From: Pictodentalium vernedei
Lineage: Eukaryota; Mollusca; Scaphopoda; Dentaliida; Dentaliidae
Direction: 5' to 3'
Length of the DNA: 64,000 nucleotides
NCBI GenBank assembly: GCA_031216915.1
Contig: CM062294.1
Location: 26,288,985 to 26,352,984 of the forward strand
The notes under the pieces were generated by a model, which worked only from the letters and a program-made list of their open reading frames with translations, had not been told where the DNA came from and made no database searches. Shown here piece after piece: positions 11,393 to 23,190 of this stretch. The first letter of the stretch is position 1; each line of letters begins with the position of its first letter. A program made the translations under genes and the position numbers.

Positions 11393-11875
11393 CACAGTTG
11401 TAAAAGTTTGCTGTCGCAGATTGCACAGCTTATTGCAGCATCCCAGCAAGTGCAGGAGCAGCCTATGTCTGTCTCGGAACCCGAGCTGTCAGGTGGTGCT
11501 GGCTCGGTTAAGTCATCTGCGCATTCAGATGCCGATGACTGTGAGTCTAATCTGATTCAGATGGATGGTGAAAGGGATATGGAAGAGGATTCCCTTTTCT
11601 TTCGGAACAACACATGCTGGCGATGGATCTAATTCATCAATACTTCCCTGAGTTCGTTCCTGAGAATCAGAATGCTGTGACCACTCGAAAGAAAATGCTG
11701 GCTAGACCTAGACATGTCCTTACCTTAGTCATTCACAATTCGCTCGGACACAATTGAGGTGGCAATTTCTTCTAACAGAGCAAATTTAAATGCTATGTCT
11801 TATGCAGATCACCTTACAAGAGCTATGGCGCAATGTCCCAATGGGAAGGAATGTGAGGACGTCCGTACCTCTTAA
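11393..11875 (+). pseudogene. DIRS copy 1 gag-like ORF, third part
   Basis: DIRS sequence resumes after the DDE transposon. The frame 11408-11632 starts with a LLSQIAQLIAAS-type stretch that matches DLLSQIAHLIAAS in copy 2 and continues into an acidic tail. Later bases align with copy 2 around 43700-44215 but are frame-shifted and partly missing. The part ends at the TTAA used by the next MITE. Confidence 0.6.
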
Positions 11876-12018
11876 CCCTTTACCCAACGTAACGGCCAAA
11901 ACCGGCCAGCGCTATTCACAAAAATCGTCAATTAATTTTCATTATTTTTTCATTTTTTGTCTCAAAAACATAGGTTATGACCCCTCATTGGAATGAGCTC
12001 GTTCCAGTGAGGGGTCAT
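11876..12018. mobile_element. piggyBac-like MITE, family P1, copy c (half only)
   Basis: TTAA at 11872-11875 precedes CCCTTTACCCAACG. The element stops just after its central palindrome and lacks the other end. In DIRS copy 2 the equivalent site (about 44217-44220) is an uninterrupted TTAA. The missing half plus roughly 470 bp of DIRS went in one deletion. Confidence 0.8.
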
Positions 12019-12019
12019 T

Positions 12020-13312
12020 AGGACCTCTATTGCATTCCAGTTGGTGGAAGGTTATCAAGAGTCGCGAGAAACTATAACACAAAGTCTGCGTTGAACACAA
12101 CTTCCGTCAAATCCAATAAAAAGAGAGTGTCTCCTATCGGAGGTAAAGTCCAACTTGGAAAAGGAAGCAATAGAGGTTATCGAGAACCAAGATTCTCTAG
12201 GTTTCTACAGTCACCTGTGCCTCGTACTGATGCCAGACGGCTCGTTCCGACCGGTTATAGACTTGAACTGGATAAACAAACTTATCGTGGCTCCAAAGTT
12301 CTATATGGAGACCATTTGGTCGGTAAGGGCAAGCATTCGAGTGAACGACTATGTCGCAAGCATAGACCAAAAGGATGCATACTTTCATATTCTGGTACAT
12401 CTGACATAAAGAATGTACCCATGGTTCGCCGTTCAAGGGATAGTATATCAGTTCCGAGCAATGTGCTTTGGCATAAATCTAGCACCCTGGGCATTCACTC
12501 GAATAATGAACTCGGTGATGTCTCACTTCCGAGCTCATTCGTGTGCAGTAACATCGGCTTACTTGGCCGACATTCTTCAGAGATACGGCAACAAAACTAC
12601 TCTTCAAAACGATGTTCTATTATTGCTCCGACATCTCAGCTTCATCATAAACGAGAAGAAGTCGGATCTAGCTCCGTCCAAGTCGTTCACTCACTTGGGA
12701 ATGAGCTTCGAGATTCACAACAATCTGGTTCATCTGCCCTTACTCAGAGTGAAATTAGTCAGTTGTTATGCTCGCTTTTGTCTACAATCAGGCGCATTAA
12801 CAGCGAGGGAATTTATGCAACTGATGGGGTTGTGCAGAGCGGCTGCTGATCTTATTCCGATGAGTCACTTACGCACACGTCCACTCCAGATATTCTTTAA
12901 TCAGAGCTGGAGTGTGAAGACGCATTTGCTTGAGACCGGTATTGTTTTAACGGACCTGGTAAAACAAAAGGTCCATACTTTGGCAGACATTCAGTGGTTA
13001 ACTCCGGGAGTTCCGCTGCAGCTGCCGGAGCCGGCTTTCACGATTATGACGGATGCGAGTCAAACAGGTTGGGGCACGACCCTGGGTTCCCGATGAAACA
13101 CATAAACATCAAAGAAATGATGTCGGTATGGTTAGCGCACAACAGTGGATTCACATTATAGCGGACGCTCATGTTCAAATATTGTCGGACAACTCGACAG
13201 CAGTAGCGTACATAGGGAACCAGGGAGGCACGCATTCCATTCCGTTATGCGAACTAACGGAAAAAATTCTTCTGCATGACTTGAAGCATCAAGTTCATCT
13301 ATCAGTCCGACT
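12020..13312 (+). pseudogene. DIRS copy 1 reverse transcriptase and RNase H, first part
   Basis: The RT begins after the deletion. Motif SFRPVIDLNWINK precedes IDQKDAYFHI, which keeps the first catalytic Asp. A TAA stop at 12407-12409 interrupts it. The frame then runs 12413-13096 with YQFRAMCFGINLAPWAF and the catalytic box YLAD (12560-12571), where copy 2 has YLDD, so one essential Asp is replaced by Ala. RNase H begins at MTDASQTGWG. About 45 bases are missing after it, shifting the frame; the SDNSTAVAYI part continues at 13053-13312. The enzyme would copy RNA to DNA; this one is dead. Confidence 0.82.
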
Positions 13313-14116
13313 CAGTCCTTCGTGTGAGTAAATTTTACGGGTGCAAAAAAGTGCACTCACAAATTGTGTTGCGAGTGATTTGCACTCGCAAAATTCCCCA
13401 AAGGTTCACAACTATGCATGTTTGGAACAGATGTGTTTAAACACAGCTAATCATGATATTTAGATTGCTACTTGCTGATTACTCTGAATACTTCAATAGA
13501 CTGTAACATTGATAGAGTCACCGTTGGCATCTGGAAAACGTAACCAATTCAGAAAAGACAAACAGCAAAAACACCGACGATAAAATTTCTCGCTTGTACT
13601 CAAATGTTTGAAGAAGGGGAAACAAGGTGAAATTATTTGGTACAAGTGATTTGGTGGCCGTAGCAGATGACTTCACAAAAGACTGGCCAATCACAGTTGG
13701 TCTATCTGTTATTGTACTTTCGGTTTCTTGCTGGATGAATTGGGATGTACAATGACATGCGCAGTGAATAAAGGAAACTGGAAGTGTTTCAGTTTTCATT
13801 GACAATATCGATTCGGACCTCTTGCGGAGCGGATGGTGATTTGGAGGTGGTGGTGGGGGTGGGGGGGGGGGGGGGGTGGCATATAACAGCAGTTTTGTTT
13901 TTGTTCTCGTTTTATCATTAACCAATGGACAATAACGAAATAGATGTCCATTCTGACATGAAGCGTGGCAATGCTAGTGAGTTGAGTGCAATTTAATTGC
14001 AATTTAATTGAAGTTGAACTGTTTGATGCCGGGCGCGATTTTTTATGCTCGTCTTTTTTAAATTACGGGCACTTGCGAGCGTGAGCGCAATAGCGCCTGT
14101 CTCATACGAAGGACTG
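13313..14116. mobile_element. Non-autonomous hAT-like insert (0.8 kb) in DIRS RNase H
   Basis: Inverted ends CAGTCCTTCG...CGAAGGACTG bound an insert absent from DIRS copy 2. The flanking eight bases (GTCCGACT and GTCCATCA) both resemble GTCCGTCA in copy 2, consistent with a diverged 8-bp duplication. A run of 16 G lies at 13861-13876. No gene is seen inside. Confidence 0.6.
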
Positions 14117-14380
14117 GTCCATCATATACCAGGTCGTCTGAACGTACTAGCAGACTCGCTCTCTCGGAAAGGTCGACTGTTGCCATCAGGGTGCACTCTC
14201 AACAAGCGAGTGACAGATTTGCTACCAGTGGTACCAACCTATGATAGACTTGTTTGCGACACACCACAACAATCAGTTGCAGACTTACGTGTCGCCGTGC
14301 CCAGATCCTTGAGCGTATGCAGTAGACTCTCTCTCAGTTCCATTTGACAGAATGATAGGATACGTGTATCCTCCATCTCC
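14117..14380 (+). pseudogene. DIRS copy 1 RNase H, last part
   Basis: After the hAT-like insert the frame reads HHIPGRLNVLADSLSRKG, matching RHVPGCLNVLADSLSWRG in copy 2. This is the end of the RNase H region of DIRS polyproteins. The frame closes at 14347. The downstream DFFATH-type block seen in copy 2 is only partly recognisable here, because the frame is shifted. Confidence 0.6.
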
Positions 14381-15635
14381 TTGATTCAACAGATCTTGTT
14401 AAAGAACAAGCAGTTGCGTTGCAAGATTCTGTTAGTAGCATCTCTGTCACCGCAGAAACCACGGATCAATCTTCTCGGGTGTCTTTTATGGGATGTTCCC
14501 CGGAAACTTCCTCCGCGGGAGGACCTTCTTTATCAAGGGAAGTCACGAACACTGCATCACAACCCATGAGGTCTCAGCCTTCACGTATTTCCATTGTACG
14601 GTCCTTCTTGCACGGCAAGCGTTTTACAGGACGAGCAGTGGACACAATTTCCAACTGCAGGAGGTCCTCCTCTTTGCTGAATTACACAGCAAACTGGAAG
14701 GTTTTCTTCTGTTGGTGTAAGGATCAGTCGATAGACGTTTATGAAACGTCCATACTGGATTTTGCCAACTTTCTGGTCTACCTGTTTGACGTTCTCAAAC
14801 TGCAGCCGGTCACTATTAAGGGCAATAGGTCTATGCTATCGGACACTTACGCTCATCATGATACTTGGCAATTGGATCTAATGCTTCTCTATCCAAATTA
14901 GTTAGAAATTTCTCTATAAATAGACCTAGAACCCTCAGATTAATTCCTAAGTGGAATTTAGCTTGGGTTCTGTTGAAGCTTAAAGAAGCTCCATTTGAGC
15001 CGTTAGACATTGTAGAGTTCAAATTCTTGACCTGTAAAACAGCATTTCTGTTAGCCTTTGCATCTGCTAGAAGAGTTGGTGAACTCCATGCTTTATCTGT
15101 AGACAAATCTCACTATCGTAGTGTTGAAAATACCATCATTTTAACTTCACAAGTGGGATTTTGGGCTAAGAATCAGGCCCCAGATAAACAGCCTGAGCCT
15201 ATTATCATAAAGGCTTTGCCATCTACGGACAACTGTAGACCTTTGCTGTGTCCAGTCAGGGCTATGCGCATATATAAACGCCGATCAGAGTTTATTAGAA
15301 AAGGAAGAAAACGCTTATTTTTATCATTGATTCCTAATAGAGAAGATATCTCTGTTCATTCAGTTGCTAGATGGATTCAGTTGGCAATACACATTGTCTA
15401 TGAAAGTCTATCTTCAGATCAGCATTCTGTAAATAAGACATCAGCGCATGAAGTTAGAGAGCTGTCCACTTCTTGAGCTTATTCTAACAGTATAGCCATT
15501 ACAGATCTCATGAAAGCTGCGTACTGGACACAGCCTTCTACAGTTACCAAGTTTTACCTAAGAAATATAGAGTCCATCTCCAGTGACCTTAGATGTTTAG
15601 GTCCTCAATCTGTTGCTCAGAATGTCGCCCACTAA
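14381..15635 (+). pseudogene. DIRS copy 1 tyrosine recombinase
   Basis: The N-terminal part (14419-14901) carries RISIVRSFLHGKRFTGRA. A shift near 14870 leads to the catalytic part (14865 onward), with LLAFASARRVGELHAL (first catalytic Arg) and SAHEVRELSTS (His-x-x-Arg). Then TGA at 15474-15476 stands where copy 2 has TGG for Trp. After the stop the frame continues to the FYLRNIES block holding the catalytic Tyr and ends at TAA 15633-15635. The enzyme would insert circular DNA without target duplication. One frameshift and one nonsense change inactivate it. Confidence 0.8.
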
Positions 15636-17390
15636 ACGTTTACATCTATACTTATTTAGGCAACCCATTCCAGCAGTGATGCTGTTCTGCTGCCCTCTTC
15701 ATTCTGTAGTCACCTACCTCAAAACAAGGGGAGGGGGGATCGGAGGGGGGGGGGGGGGTTCCCTTATTATCATCTGGCTTTTCGTGAAAAGCAAGGGAAG
15801 ATCTCCTCCCGTGTCAGTAGCCCCGAGTCAGTGCTGGGATGGTTTTATTGTGTAGCTCGGTGTGAAGCAAATTAATATTAGGCTTGCCGCGATTTTTAAA
15901 TTCCATAGTCGATTAATCAGATGATTAGTCGACTTTTTTGACCACGTATTTTTAACAAAGGGTCGACTAAAACGAGATTGCTGAATGGTCCTAGAGGTAG
16001 GTATAACTGGGCATGTGGCCGTGTACATTTCAAATAATATGGTGACATAGTCAACTATCCATCATTCCCGCATTATAAGGCTTGGTGAACGTCAGAATGA
16101 ATCTTTCGTTGACCATATTCTGTTAAGTTGGTCGATCGTCTGCCATACCGTTAAACAGTAATACAACCCCATGCCCGAAATTCAGATGAAACATAACAGT
16201 GAGCAGCCAGAAGGAACTAGGCCTGATCCGAGGGAGGGGGATTTTACAACTTACAAGGACTATTCTGCTGAACCCTGTAAGGGCGCTAAGGTTGTAAAAA
16301 GTCCCCCCCCCCCCCCACCCCCCCCCCCCTCCACCCCTTCCACACACACACTTACAATAACTTATCAGTGGTAGGAAAAGTTGTGATTTTCGGATTTCCA
16401 ACACGAAAGAGAGACCCAAGGGAGCTAACTCTAGTTTTGTGATGCAAAATACTGAAATTTCATCAAACGCAGCGAGTTTCATTTCGTGTTGTTCAAAATA
16501 AAAGATTTATGAGCAAAGAATGGTTATTGGAAATGATGTTTAAAATACGGACATGTTGTTGACATGACGAGAGCAGTAATACTTGAAAATAACTCATATT
16601 TTTCCTCAAAAAAATCATTAAAGTGGGAGGTAATTACCACAAATATTTCCGAATCAGACTTGGAAAAATGACGATTTATTTGAGGGTTTGGGGCGGTGGG
16701 GGCGGGTGAGGCAGCATTCCTTTACCACCATATGGTCTACCACTGTTGTTTATACATCCAGAAAAGTTCCCATCATGTATATACAGCGTGAACATGTTCT
16801 GGCAAGGCATTGGTGTCGTTATACTTGCGGAGGTAAAAAAAGTCTACTTTCTTATTTAAAGTCGATCAGTCGGCATGACCGATGATTAGTCGACTTTTTG
16901 CATAATCACGGCAAGCCTAATTAATATGTCTCAGTTATGTATTGTTTTTAAAGTGTAGCTCACTGTGAAGCATTTGTATATGTCACATGTCAAACGGGCG
17001 TTAATATACAATCCTCGGACATTTTTAAACGAGTATAAAGAGTCTCATTCTCTGGACTATCTTTATATAGTCTTCATTTCACCGAATTAGCATAATTGGT
17101 TACGCTGGCATTAAAATGGAGAATTATATATTATGTAATGCTCAATTACATTGTTGGTGTTATGTCTTTCTTTTTTCGCATAAATGAGAAAAACATATAA
17201 TTCCTTTCTCTCGTATTCTCTGTAGGAGATATCCTTTAAGAAGTGATTGAGTAATTTAATTTTCCTTTTTGTCCTAGGCCCTCCAGCCTTTTACGATTCA
17301 GCTAAGTCTGGGCCATTGGTTTCTGTATGAAAATATTATAAATTCAAAATAATTTGTATATTTTTTATACTTATATACTTATACTCACGT
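15636..17390 (+). other. DIRS copy 1 3' non-coding region
   Basis: Aligns with 47608-48260 of copy 2, with the hAT at 15879-16919 inserted. It shares a GTGTAGCTC(G/A)(G/C)TGTGAAGC block, a TATACAATCCTCGGACA block, and the end GTCCTAGGCCCTCCAGCC followed by AGCTAAGTCTGGGCCATTGG. The last part is a truncated internal complementary region, so the right inverted terminal repeat is missing. Confidence 0.65.
15879..16919. mobile_element. hAT non-autonomous element with perfect 8-bp duplication
   Basis: Ends TAGGCTTGCCG and the inverse CGGCAAGCCTA are flanked by ATTAATAT on both sides (15871-15878 and 16920-16927). An 8-bp duplication with TAG ends is diagnostic of hAT. GATTAGTCGAC motifs lie just inside both ends. 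A C-rich run (about 16304-16330) and no transposase are inside. Confidence 0.88.
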
Positions 17391-17705
17391 TAAAAATATG
17401 ACACTTGCAGACCAGACAATTGGAAAGCAACCACACTATCTGATCATTATTTTATTGAAACAAATAATTTTGCCTCACTAGTCAGTTTTGGTGTTCGCAT
17501 AGGCCTATAATAGAACCAAACAAAAACGATGGTTCCAAAATATTTTGTATTTCTTTCAACTTCGAGAGAACAGCGCCATTGAAAATGGAATATCAGGAAA
17601 CACATGTGATTTAAGCTGAGTTGGTGAAGACAGCCCTTTCTGGTAGTAGGCCACAGCTGAGCTGTTAATCTGCCTGTTGGTTCGTCTTCTCATTCTGTAA
17701 TTTTT
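17391..17705. other. Unassigned; contains one ~124-bp repeat unit
   Basis: No gene is seen. The right part (from about 17600) is one unit of a tandem repeat with GTGAAGACAGCCCTTTCTGG. The next units lie beyond X1 at 22983-23190, so X1 landed inside this array. Confidence 0.6.
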
Positions 17706-18433
17706 AGCTCACCTGAGCGAAGCTCAAGGGGAGCTTTACTAATCACTTTCTGTCCGGCGTCCGTCGTCCGTCGTCGTCCGTCCGGCATTAACTTTACATT
17801 ATCGACTTCTCCTCCTAAACCACTAGCCCAATTTTATTCAAATGTTGGCTAAATGTTTATTACCTAATGCCAATTCAGATTTGTTCAAATGAAGTTGCCC
17901 CTCCTCCTGGGTGGTGCCACGCCCCCAAGGGGCACCAAAATCTTTGTAAATCTTCTTCTCATGAACCAGCAGTAGCAGAGACTTGATATTTGGTGTGCAG
18001 CTTCCTTTTGAGGTGTAGACTCAGATTTGTTCAAGAGAAGTTTGTGGGGCTATACTTGGCATTGTTATGAGAGGGGCAAAATTTTTTGCCCCGCCCAAAA
18101 TTTCTATTTTCCAAACCGAGAGGCTGATTTGAAACAAATTTTATGTGAGGGCTTATTGGGTCATGAGTACTTGATTTATGCAAAAAAAAATTTTCCCGCA
18201 GCCCCGTGGGAACCGCAGGAGCTAAAAATAGAAAAAATTTAAAACGCCCATATCTCCAAAACTGCATGGCACTGAGAATTTTTATTTGGTGTGCAGCTTC
18301 CTTAGGACCAACAGAAAGGATTGGTAAAAAAAAATTGCCATCGGTTTTATCATAGGGTACAGTTTCGGGACTTTGAAAAAGTGCTGAGTCAGCACTTTTT
18401 AACACTGTAGGCAATGGGAAAAACATTAAAAAA

Positions 18434-21400
18434 TCTTCTTCTCCAGATCCAGCAGGCAGAATCTTTTGATATTTGGTATGCAACATTGTAGGGTGGATCT
18501 GATTCAAGTTTGTTCAAATCGGCCCCCTGGGTTCATATTTGGGCTCAGTATAGGAGCCCGATTTCGAACTTAGTGCATTTCAGGCAAATTTCTTAAAAAA
18601 TCTTCTTCTCCAGATCCAGCAGGCAGAATCTTTTGATATTTGGTATGCAACATTGTGGGGTGGATCTGATTCAAGTTTGTTCAAATCGGCCCCCTGGGTT
18701 TATATTTGGGCTCAGTATAAGAGCCCAAATTTGAACTTACTGCATTTCAGGCAAATTTCTTTGAAAATCTTCTTCTCCAGATCCAGCAGGCAGAATCTTT
18801 TGATATTTGGTATGCAACATTGTGGGGTGGATCTGATTCAAGTTTGTTCAAATCGGCTCCCTAGATTCATATTTGGGCTCACTATAGGAGCTCGAATTCG
18901 AATTTAGTGCATTTCAGGCAAATTTCTTCAAAAATCTTCTTCTCCAGATCCAGCAGGCAGAATCTTTTGATATTTGGTATGCAATGTTGCGGGGTAGATC
19001 TGATTCAAGTTTGTTCAAATCGGCCCCCTGGATACATATTTGGGCTTACTATAGAAGCCCGCATTCGAACTTAGTGCATTTCAGGCAAATTTCTTAAAAA
19101 ATCTTCTTCTCCAGATCCAGCTTCAGAATCTTTTCATATTTGGTAAGCAACATTGTGGGGTGGATCTGATTCAAGATTGTTCAAATCGGCCCCCTGGGTT
19201 AATAATTGGGCTCAGTATAGGAGCCCGATTTCGAACTTAGTGCATTTCAGGCAAATTTCTTAAAAAATCTTCTTCTCCAGATCCAGCAGGCAGAATCTTT
19301 TGATATTTGGTATGCAACATTGTAGGGTGGATCTGATTCAAGTTTGTTCAAATCGGCCCCCTGGGTTCATATTTGGGCTCAGTATAGGAGCCCGATTTCG
19401 AACTTAGTGCATTTAGGCAAATTTCTTAAAAAATCTTCTTCTCCAGATCCAGAAGGCAGAATCTTTTGATATTTGGTATGCAACATTGTGGGGTGGATCT
19501 GATTCAAGTTTGTTCAAATCGGCTTCCTAGATTCATATTTGGGCTCACTATAGAAGCTTGAATTTGAACTTAGTGCATTTCATGCAAATTTCTTAAAAAA
19601 TCTTCTTCTCCAGATCCAGCAGGCAGAATCTTTTCATATTTGGTAAGCAACATTGTGGGGTGGATCTGATTCAAGTTTGTTCAAATCGGCCCCCTGGGTT
19701 TATATTTGGGCTCAGTATAGGAGCCCAAATTTGAACTTGGTGCATTTCAAGCAAATTTATTAAAAAATCTTCTTCTCCAGATCCAGCAGGCAGAATCTTT
19801 TGATATTTGGTATGCAACATTGTGGGGTGGATCTGATTCAAATTTGTTCAAATCGGCTTCCTAGATTCATATTTGGGCTCACTATAGAAGCTCGAATTCG
19901 AACTTAGTGCATTTCAGGCAAATTTCTTAAAAAATTTTCTTCTCCAGATCCAGCAGGCAGAATCTTTTGATATTTGGTATGCAACATTGTGGGATGGATC
20001 TGATGCAAATTTGTTTAAATCGGCTCCCTAGATTCATATTTGAGCTTACTATAGAAGCTCGGATTCGAACTTAGTGCATTTCAGGCAAATTTCTTAAAAA
20101 ATCATCTTCTCCAGATCCAGCAGGCAGAATCTTTTGATATTTGGTATGCAACATTGCGGGGTGGATCTGATTCAAGTTTGTTCAAATCGACCCCCTGGAT
20201 TCATATTTGGGCTCACTATAGAAGCTCGAATTCAAACTTAGTGCATTTCGGGCAAATTTCTTCAAAAATCTTCTTCTCCAGATCCAGCAGGCAGAATCTT
20301 TTGATATTTGGTATGCAACATTGCGGGGTGGATCTGATTCAAGTTTGTTCAAATCGGCCCCCTGGATTCATATTTGGGCTTAATGTAGAAGCCTGAATTC
20401 GGACTTAGTGCATTTCGGGCAAATTTATTAAAAAATCTTCTTCTCCAGATCCAGCAGGCAGAATCTTTTGATATTTGGTATGCAACATTGTGGGGTGGAT
20501 CTGATTCAAGTTTGTTCAAATCGGCTTCCTAGATTCATATTTGGGCTCACTATAGAAGCTCGAATTCGAACTTAGTGCATTTCAGGCAAATTTCTTAAAA
20601 AATCATCTTCTCCAGATCCAGCAGGCAGAATCCTTTGATATTTGGTATGCAACATTGCGGGGTGGATCTGATTCAAGTTTGTTCAAATCGGCCTCCTGGA
20701 TTCATATTTGGGCTCACTATAGAAGCTCGAATTCAAACTTAGTGCATTTCGGGCAAATTTCTTCAAAAATCTTCTTCTCCAGATCCAGCAGGCAGAATCT
20801 TTTGATATTTGGTATGCAACATTGCGGGGTGGATCTGATTCAAGTTTGTTCAAATCGGCCCCCTGGATTTATATTTGGGCTTAATATAGAAGCCCGAATT
20901 CGCACTTAGTGCATTTCAGGCAAATTTCTTCAAAAATCTTCTTCTCCAGATCCAGCAGGCAGAATCTTTTGATATTTGGTATGCAACATTGCGGGGTGGA
21001 TCTGATTCAAGTTTGTTCAAATCGGCCCCCTGGATTCATATTTGGGCTTAATATAGAAGCCCGAATTCGCACTTAGTGCATTTCGGGCAAATTTATTAAA
21101 AAATCTTCTTCTCCAGATCCAGCAGGCAGAATCTTTTGATATTTGGTATGCAACATTGTGGGGTGGATCTGATTCAAGTTTGTTTAAATCGGCTTCCTAG
21201 TTTCATATTTGGGCTCACTATAGAAGCTCGAATTCGAACTTAGTGCATTTCAGGCAAATTTCTTAAAAAATCTTCTTCTCCAGATCCAACTTCAGAATCT
21301 TTTCATATTTGGTAAGCAACATTGTGGGGTGGATCTGATTCAAGTTTGTTCAAATCGGCCCCCTGGGTTTATATTTGGGCTCCGTATAGGAGCCCAAATT

Positions 21401-21495
21401 TTAACTTAGTGCATTTCAGGCATATTTCTTAAAAAATCTTCTTCTCCAGATCCAGCGGGCAGAATCTTTTGATATTTGGTATGCAACATTGTAGG
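18434..21495. repeat. 167-bp tandem array of X1, about 18 units
   Basis: TCTTCTTCTCCAGATCCAGC recurs every 167 bp. More diverged relatives lie upstream near 17947 and 18250. Each unit holds a short hairpin such as GGGCTCAGTATAGGAGCCC, with paired variants. Short open frames repeated across the array come from its period and are not genes. Confidence 0.92.
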
Positions 21496-21649
21496 GTGGA
21501 TCTGATTGTGATTCATGAACGTATTTATTTGTAAAGTTGATAGAATCTTAGACAAAATTTGCAGAAAAGATCTACTATAGAAGGGGTGGTATCCAGGGTG
21601 AACCGTTTACCCAAATCTAGCAGTACTAATGCATTATTCACACAAATCT

Positions 21650-22284
21650 TCGTTCAAATTTTATGACCCCTCATTGGAACACACGCATTCAGCTCATTCC
21701 AACAAAGGTCATATGCCATGTTTTCGAGACAAAGGAATAAAAATTTTAGTTATTCATGAAATTTTTAGGCAACTGTTGTCTGTTATTCACATTGCTTCAT
21801 GAAATTTCAGTACTTTTAGAAGTTACCTCAGTAATCAAGGGTTAATTCCCCTTAATTAAATGTCGCCTCTAAAAAACAACCACTTTGCATATCTTACCTT
21901 TTTACCAGCATAACTGCCAAAACTTGTCAGCATTCTTCGCAAAAATCGCTATTCAAATTTTAATTTTTGTCTCTTAAACATACATGTACTTATCGCTTGT
22001 AAATACCCCATTGGAATGAGCTTTTTGAGCTCATTCCAATGAGAGGTCGCACACCATGCTTTTTGAGTCAAAAAAGCAATTTTTTTAGTTATTCCAGAAT
22101 TTCGTACGTAAAACACAGCTTTATGACTTCACATTAAAATGAGCTCTCTAAGCTTGTTCCAATCAACATTCACGCACTATGTCTTTCACACAAAAAATAA
22201 AATTTTCCATTTATTCAGGAATTTTGTTTGCAAGAACACTCTTACCCCCCCCCCCCCCCCCCCCCCCCCCACACACACACACAA

Positions 22285-22317
<33 letters not shown>

Positions 22318-22620
22318 GACACACACATCTAAAAGTTCGTCAGCAAAAAAACAGTTACTTCAATTTTTAAATGCATTATAGGAACAACTTGCCTAATCAA
22401 ATTTAAATACTTTTGCATCATTCTGTATCTAGAACAAACCATTTACCATATCTTTACGCAAATTTCTCCAGCATCATTCACAAAAAAACACCATTATTTA
22501 TATATTCACATTTCTGTCTCAAAAATATACCTGATCTTCCCATACCCCTATTGGAATAAGCTGTTTGAGCTTGTTCCAATGATGATAAAAAAAAATAAAA
22601 TTTGTGAAAATTTTTGTTTT
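21650..22620. repeat. Old P1-related MITE palindromes inside X1
   Basis: At least three decayed relatives of the P1 family lie in series: near 21657-21790, 21893-22110 and 22440-22600. Each keeps ACC(C/A)TTTACC-like lead sequence and a centre such as CATTGGAATGAGC with its inverse. The same three are present in X2, so they predate the split of the two elements. Confidence 0.6.
22245..22326. repeat. C26 run followed by CA microsatellite
   Basis: A run of 26 C (22245-22270) leads into a CA-rich simple repeat. X2 has a similar C25 run at 57866-57890 with a shorter CA part. Confidence 0.9.
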
Positions 22621-22982
22621 CTTGCATGCAAATATATACATGTAGCACATGGAAGATATCCACAGTTGGGGAGAGATGTCCAAGGCTATCTCTTCACATT
22701 CCTTGTTTGTGCTTCATGCTAAACCAGTTTGTCTGCAGAGATAAATTTGCTTTATTAAAAATCATTGGAGACTGGCCACACACCAATGATTTTAAATAAA
22801 ACTAATTTTAGGTAACAAATGTTGAACTTCAAACAAAATCTATCACTCAACCAGTTAATGTTGATGAGGCATGACATGGTGAAGGTGACCTAAAATACTT
22901 CTTAGAGTCACTTTGTCAGGTGAGCGATTAAGGCCACGTGGGGCCTCTTGTTTTTTTATGAGGCTTCCGATTTTTAGTGATT

Positions 22983-23190
22983 TTAGCTTAGTCGGTGAAG
23001 ACAGCCCTTTCTGGTAGAAGGCCACAGCTGAGCTGTTAATCTGCCTGTTAGTTCACCTTCTCGTTTCCTATTTTATTTTGAGGCTGCCTTCTGATTTTTG
23101 GTGACTTTAGTTGAGTCAGTGAAGACAGCCCTTTCTGGTAGAAGGCCACAGCTCACCTGTTAATCTGCTTGTTAGTTCACCTTCTCGTGT
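22983..23190. repeat. ~124-bp tandem units right of X1
   Basis: GTGAAGACAGCCC occurs at 22995 and 23119; the third unit is at 17624, left of X1. The unit-to-unit junction near 23060-23075 shows what the X1 target looked like before insertion. Confidence 0.75.

Larger units (their letters stand above)
4542..17390 (+). mobile_element. DIRS retrotransposon copy 1, broken and split by insertions
   Basis: The element has the DIRS order: gag-like ORF with a Cys-rich start, reverse transcriptase (RT), RNase H, then tyrosine recombinase (YR). It matches copy 2 (33042-48535) throughout. Insertions: piggyBac-like MITE (4934-5177), DDE transposon (5791-11392), half MITE (11876-12018), hAT-like (13313-14116) and hAT (15879-16919). 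A deletion beside the half MITE removed several hundred bases of gag and the RT start. The 5' end is replaced by H1. The tail keeps a shortened internal complementary region at about 17305-17390. The copy is dead. Confidence 0.85.
17706..22951 (+). mobile_element. Large Helentron-like element X1 with 167-bp satellite core
   Basis: The left end is AGCTCACCTGAGC, followed by a CCGTCCGTC simple repeat. Near the right end lies the inverse CAGGTGAGCG, then a hairpin AGGCCACGTGGGGCCT and the terminus CTCTTG, next to a T run. This is the asymmetric-end, 3'-hairpin, T|T-target plan of Helentron-associated elements. The core is an array of 167-bp units (18434-21495). The last 1.4 kb is unique sequence with old MITE palindromes and a C/CA microsatellite. 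There is no Rep or helicase. X2 (52330-58557) is almost identical outside the array. Confidence 0.8.

Noticed and set aside
18653-20909. Repeated short proteins with GGSDSSLFKS and FFSRSSRQNLLIFGMQ in X1 (and again in X2)
   Set aside because: They are the 167-bp tandem repeat read in frame across unit boundaries; they change frame with unit length and carry no independent signal.
22139-22381. Pro/His-rich frames over the C26 and CA runs
   Set aside because: Simple-sequence translation only.
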